Of a stretch of 8,408 nt of DNA, positions 5,887 to 8,408 are shown piece after piece. Each line of letters begins with the position of its first letter. Within the stretch, counting starts at the first letter, position 1. Source of the stretch: Bacteroidota bacterium (GTDB lineage Bacteria; Bacteroidota; Bacteroidia; Chitinophagales; Chitinophagaceae); the NCBI GenBank assembly GCA_028877005.1, contig JAGWPI010000023.1, forward strand, positions 1 through 8,408. Reading direction: 5' to 3'. Made by a program: the position numbers and the translations under genes. The notes beneath the pieces are model-generated. The model was given only the letters and a program-made list of their open reading frames with translations. It was not told the origin of the DNA and made no database searches.

Positions 5887-7752
5887 TTAATTTACGGTTA
5901 CAAAATCAGGCTTTTTAATGTATTGGCTATTGTACTTAAATTGCAAATTAGATTGAACGCCAATATTCCAAGGCGACATACCAACCGTTGTTCTTGGGAA
6001 ATATTGAATACGTAATTCAATAGTGCCAAACACTAAGTTTTCATTTCGGGTTCTTACACCCCCACCCCATGCTGTATAAACATCACCATAACTAAAATTT
6101 TGGCCTATAGGTTTCAAATAAGAAATATTCCCAAATGCAAACGGCGCAAAACTAAAGCCAAAAAACTTCCAGGTATTATAAAAAACTGATTCACAACTTC
6201 CTGTAGCACGGCTTGAGCCATTATATCCAATAATATTGTTAAAAGATGGAATACCAAAAGTACTATTTACCCTAAGTGGCTCATTTAAAAAAGTATTGAT
6301 TTGCTGAGTAAAACTACCATTGATAAAATGGCGTACCAACCATCTGCTATTGCCCAATCTTCTTAATCTGGAAAAAGATTCTAAGCTTGCTAAGAAACTA
6401 ATATCTTGAAAATTCCCGTCATTAAAATAGCCACCAAATTTTAATTCATAATTAAAAAATGCTTGACGAGGTGTAACCACATATTTCTGTAAATCAATAC
6501 CTGCATACGGCCTTGTATACCCTTGCTTATTTGTCCAACCTGCTAAAGCCGATACATTATACCCAGATGGAATATCTTCATTTCTACCAAATCCATATAT
6601 AAAATTAGTGCGATAGTAATCTTGTTTAAAACGTGTAAATGCACCCAAAACACTTACCAAATTAGCATATTGAAAATTATATTGTGTTTCATACAAATTA
6701 GGAATTTCTAAAAAATCATTTTTTACTAATCGTAACGCAACAAAATCTTTTGGCTTTCTAGAAGTTGTTTCATGCAACAGCCTTTTCGCAGAAATATTAT
6801 ATCCGGCCCACATATCATAAGAGGCATATCGATATTTAAAAAGTTGATAATACAATGAATCACTGACATATTGATTGCTTGTATAATGCAAAGAAGCATT
6901 AAAAGAACCCGTCCATAAAGCATATGGACTTATTAATGGTAAATTTAAAGAGGAATATACAGTTGTTTCTTCCCGTCTGCCACTATTAAATGCTGGTGCA
7001 TTACCTTGATATCCTACTGTAATATTAGCAAAAGAATGCGCAATATTTCTTCGCAGATACTCCATTCCAAAAGCATATCTATTTCTACGTGTTAAATCAT
7101 ACAGATTTTCAATTTTTACACCTTGGCCATCTCCCATAAAGTTTTCATCTTGTAATTCAGCATAAATGCTATTCCCGCTTCCTGCATCGCCGGAACCACT
7201 AATGGGAAATACATCCTTATAAAATACAGTTAAATCTACAGAATCATAATCGGTCGAAGCGCCAGAAATTATGATACGAGCATCTTGCAAATAAGGTTGA
7301 TCACGAAGGAAACGTTCATTATCTGCCACCAAATAAGGCGACATGGGTTGGCCAGATTTAAAAAATAAATTATTTTTTATAAATGTAATTCTTGTTTTGC
7401 GATGAATGGAGTTACCAATTTCATCAAATAAATTCTTTTTTTTTAGTGTTGTATCATTTACCGATTGGCCAAATTGAACATTTACAATATGAATTGTACG
7501 AATGATGGCTCCTCTGTATAATGTGAAAGGTGTAATATTATTAATAGTTACAATGGCCGTATCTGCTGGAACTGGGTTGCTATTGGTAATACTTTTTACT
7601 AATTTTTCTATTAAACCCTTACGGGGTGTTAAAAATTGAAGTGTGGTATCAACTTGTGATTTTTTTTCTTGTGCGTAACAAACTGTACTAAAACAAAGCA
7701 AAGTACAGATACATAGAATACAGGGGCTTTTATGATGGTTGTTAAGCCGCAT
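5887..7752 (-). CDS. Outer-membrane beta-barrel with one POTRA-like domain (Omp85-like)
   Basis: The 621-residue product begins with a signal peptide whose Cys-rich core CILCICTLLCFSTVC is followed by cleavage near YA/Q (27-28). Residues about 80-180 (IIRTIHIVNV, the NSIHRKTRITFIKNNLFFKSGQ stretch, then RFLRDQPYLQDARI) have the strand-helix-helix-strand pattern and typical wording of a single POTRA domain. The rest (about 190-621) is a long series of amphipathic strands, opening with IYAELQDENFMGDGQ, which resembles the first barrel strands of Omp85 proteins. Unlike BamA, it has only one POTRA and does not end in an aromatic residue (it ends VTVN). Its role is probably in outer-membrane protein or lipid handling. 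It is first in an operon with the YhcH and DUF2452 genes. Confidence 0.75.
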   Translation of the reverse strand: MRLNNHHKSPCILCICTLLCFSTVCYAQEKKSQVDTTLQFLTPRKGLIEKLVKSITNSNPVPADTAIVTINNITPFTLYRGAIIRTIHIVNVQFGQSVNDTTLKKKNLFDEIGNSIHRKTRITFIKNNLFFKSGQPMSPYLVADNERFLRDQPYLQDARIIISGASTDYDSVDLTVFYKDVFPISGSGDAGSGNSIYAELQDENFMGDGQGVKIENLYDLTRRNRYAFGMEYLRRNIAHSFANITVGYQGNAPAFNSGRREETTVYSSLNLPLISPYALWTGSFNASLHYTSNQYVSDSLYYQLFKYRYASYDMWAGYNISAKRLLHETTSRKPKDFVALRLVKNDFLEIPNLYETQYNFQYANLVSVLGAFTRFKQDYYRTNFIYGFGRNEDIPSGYNVSALAGWTNKQGYTRPYAGIDLQKYVVTPRQAFFNYELKFGGYFNDGNFQDISFLASLESFSRLRRLGNSRWLVRHFINGSFTQQINTFLNEPLRVNSTFGIPSFNNIIGYNGSSRATGSCESVFYNTWKFFGFSFAPFAFGNISYLKPIGQNFSYGDVYTAWGGGVRTRNENLVFGTIELRIQYFPRTTVGMSPWNIGVQSNLQFKYNSQYIKKPDFVTVN

Positions 7753-7826
7753 GGACTGGTTTGGTGAATTTGGTTTTAGCCGGGCAATATAACCATTTGA
7801 AAGTTAAGATAAATAATAAAGTTCAT

Positions 7827-7834
7827 CAAAATTA
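7827..7834 (-). promoter_or_regulatory. -7 promoter element of the POTRA barrel operon
   Basis: The - strand reads TAATTTTG, an exact match to TAnnTTTG, between the terminator of the upstream gene and the start codon at 7752. It would give a leader of about 70 bases. No TTG lies 19-21 bases upstream of it. A second, one-mismatch box, AATATTTG, lies at 7842-7849. Confidence 0.4.
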
Positions 7835-7859
7835 TTACTGTCAAATATTAACTAAAGAA

Positions 7860-7883
7860 AACTCCGGTATACTTACCGGAGTT
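7860..7883 (-). terminator. Intrinsic terminator of the DUF2911 gene
   Basis: A perfect 10-bp stem, AACTCCGGTA (7860-7869) with TACCGGAGTT (7874-7883), has a 4-base loop. On the - strand it is followed by TTTTCTTT (counting the last two stem bases), which fits termination of the gene ending at 7913. The + strand side lacks a T-run, which supports the - orientation. Confidence 0.75.
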
Positions 7884-7912
7884 AATCATATTTCTAGATT
7901 TATAAATACAAT

Positions 7913-8408
7913 TTATTTTATCATAAAACTTACAGCAACACTCCCCCATAATAGTTCAACCTCACCTGTAGGGTGAAGCAAAAATGTCATCCTTTCGGTA
8001 AAAGCGTGTTGCTTAGGTTTAACCTGAAAGCGTAATACATCATCTTTTTGATTGTACACCGTTCCCCATTGATTCCAAGATTTGTTTAAAATAATGGTCC
8101 ATTCATCAATACCGGGAATTGTATACAAACTATATTTACCGGCTTTTAAAGCTTTACCGTTAATTATTATATCTTTATTTACTTGGAACACCGTAGCTTC
8201 ATTGGCTCCGGTACGCCAAACTTCGCCATAAGGTGCTATATCTTTACCAATAGTTCTCCCTTTAATTGCTGGTTGACTATAATCAATTTGAATTGTAGTT
8301 CCATTTTGTGTAGTAACCGAAGCAGTTGCAGGCGGACTGGGGCGTTTACTTTTATCTTGTGCACATGCCGTAAACGCAGTAAACAGGAACATACTTAATA
8401 CAGTTAAA
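7913..8408 (-). CDS. DUF2911 exported protein (5' end beyond window)
   Basis: The frame stays open past the ATG at 8392 to the window edge, and the extra codons read LTVLS before MFLFTAFTACAQ. The hydrophobic signal peptide therefore continues and the true start lies to the right, so ATG 8392 should not be taken as the start. Cleavage is probably at ACA/Q, though the Cys leaves a lipoprotein site (FTAC) possible. The mature part carries DUF2911 hallmarks: IQIDYSQPAIKGRTIG, the GEVWRTGANEAT block, GKALKAGKYSLYTIPG and WNQWGTVYNQKDD. The family is common in Bacteroidota and has no established function. The protein is likely periplasmic or membrane-anchored. It has its own terminator (7860-7883), so it is a separate transcription unit from the barrel operon. 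Confidence 0.85.
   Translation of the reverse strand, partial: LTVLSMFLFTAFTACAQDKSKRPSPPATASVTTQNGTTIQIDYSQPAIKGRTIGKDIAPYGEVWRTGANEATVFQVNKDIIINGKALKAGKYSLYTIPGIDEWTIILNKSWNQWGTVYNQKDDVLRFQVKPKQHAFTERMTFLLHPTGEVELLWGSVAVSFMIK

Noticed and set aside
6726..6923. 65-codon - strand frame inside the POTRA barrel gene
   Set aside because: It is an out-of-frame shadow on the same strand, with no start signal or domain.
7761..7976. 71-codon + strand frame starting with GTG at 7761
   Set aside because: It crosses the promoter and terminator between two - strand genes and the end of the DUF2911 gene, and resembles no known family.

Overview
The window looks like an ordinary stretch of chromosome from a low-GC member of the Bacteroidota, probably near Chitinophagaceae/Sphingobacteriia. 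The evidence is indirect: AT-rich DNA, start sites without clear Shine-Dalgarno sequences, -7 elements matching TAnnTTTG (one with a correctly spaced TTG -33 box), and families typical of the phylum (the NagB/PIG-L fusion, DUF2911, YhcH, and outer-membrane barrels with POTRA or bacterial-surface-antigen folds). No CRISPR array, insertion sequence, phage gene or toxin-antitoxin pair is visible.

Left part (1-3439). About 200 bases without a convincing gene precede a 163-codon + strand frame that matches only the extreme C-terminus of the Bacteroidota glucosamine-6-phosphate deaminase/PIG-L fusion. It is followed 7 bases later by a membrane PAP2_C protein with the sphingomyelin-synthase-type His/His/Asp triad. 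The PAP2 gene ends one base from the end of a convergent POTRA-less outer-membrane barrel gene (1375-2472, -). A divergent 154-base promoter region separates that gene from a phytanoyl-CoA dioxygenase-like gene (2627-3439, +).

Middle (3440-4582). A 78-base gap rich in TAACA/TGTTA half-sites leads to a classical SDR oxidoreductase. Then comes a tRNA-Arg(ACG) with its own near-canonical Bacteroidota promoter and a strong A/T-flanked terminator that could work in both directions.

Right part (4583-8408). A tight - strand operon encodes a POTRA-containing outer-membrane barrel, a YhcH/YjgK/YiaL sugar-binding protein and a DUF2452 protein with an extra lipocalin-like N-terminal half. Upstream of it is a DUF2911 exported protein whose start lies beyond the right edge of the window. 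A terminator and then a promoter-like -7 box separate that gene from the operon.

How the genes may work together: PAP2_C, PhyH and SDR could all act on lipids, but nothing in the sequence proves a shared pathway. The most interesting points are the orphan NagB/PIG-L fragment, the sphingomyelin-synthase-like PAP2_C protein, the DUF2452 fusion and the A19-U56 covariation in the tRNA. I found no clearly undescribed multi-gene system.
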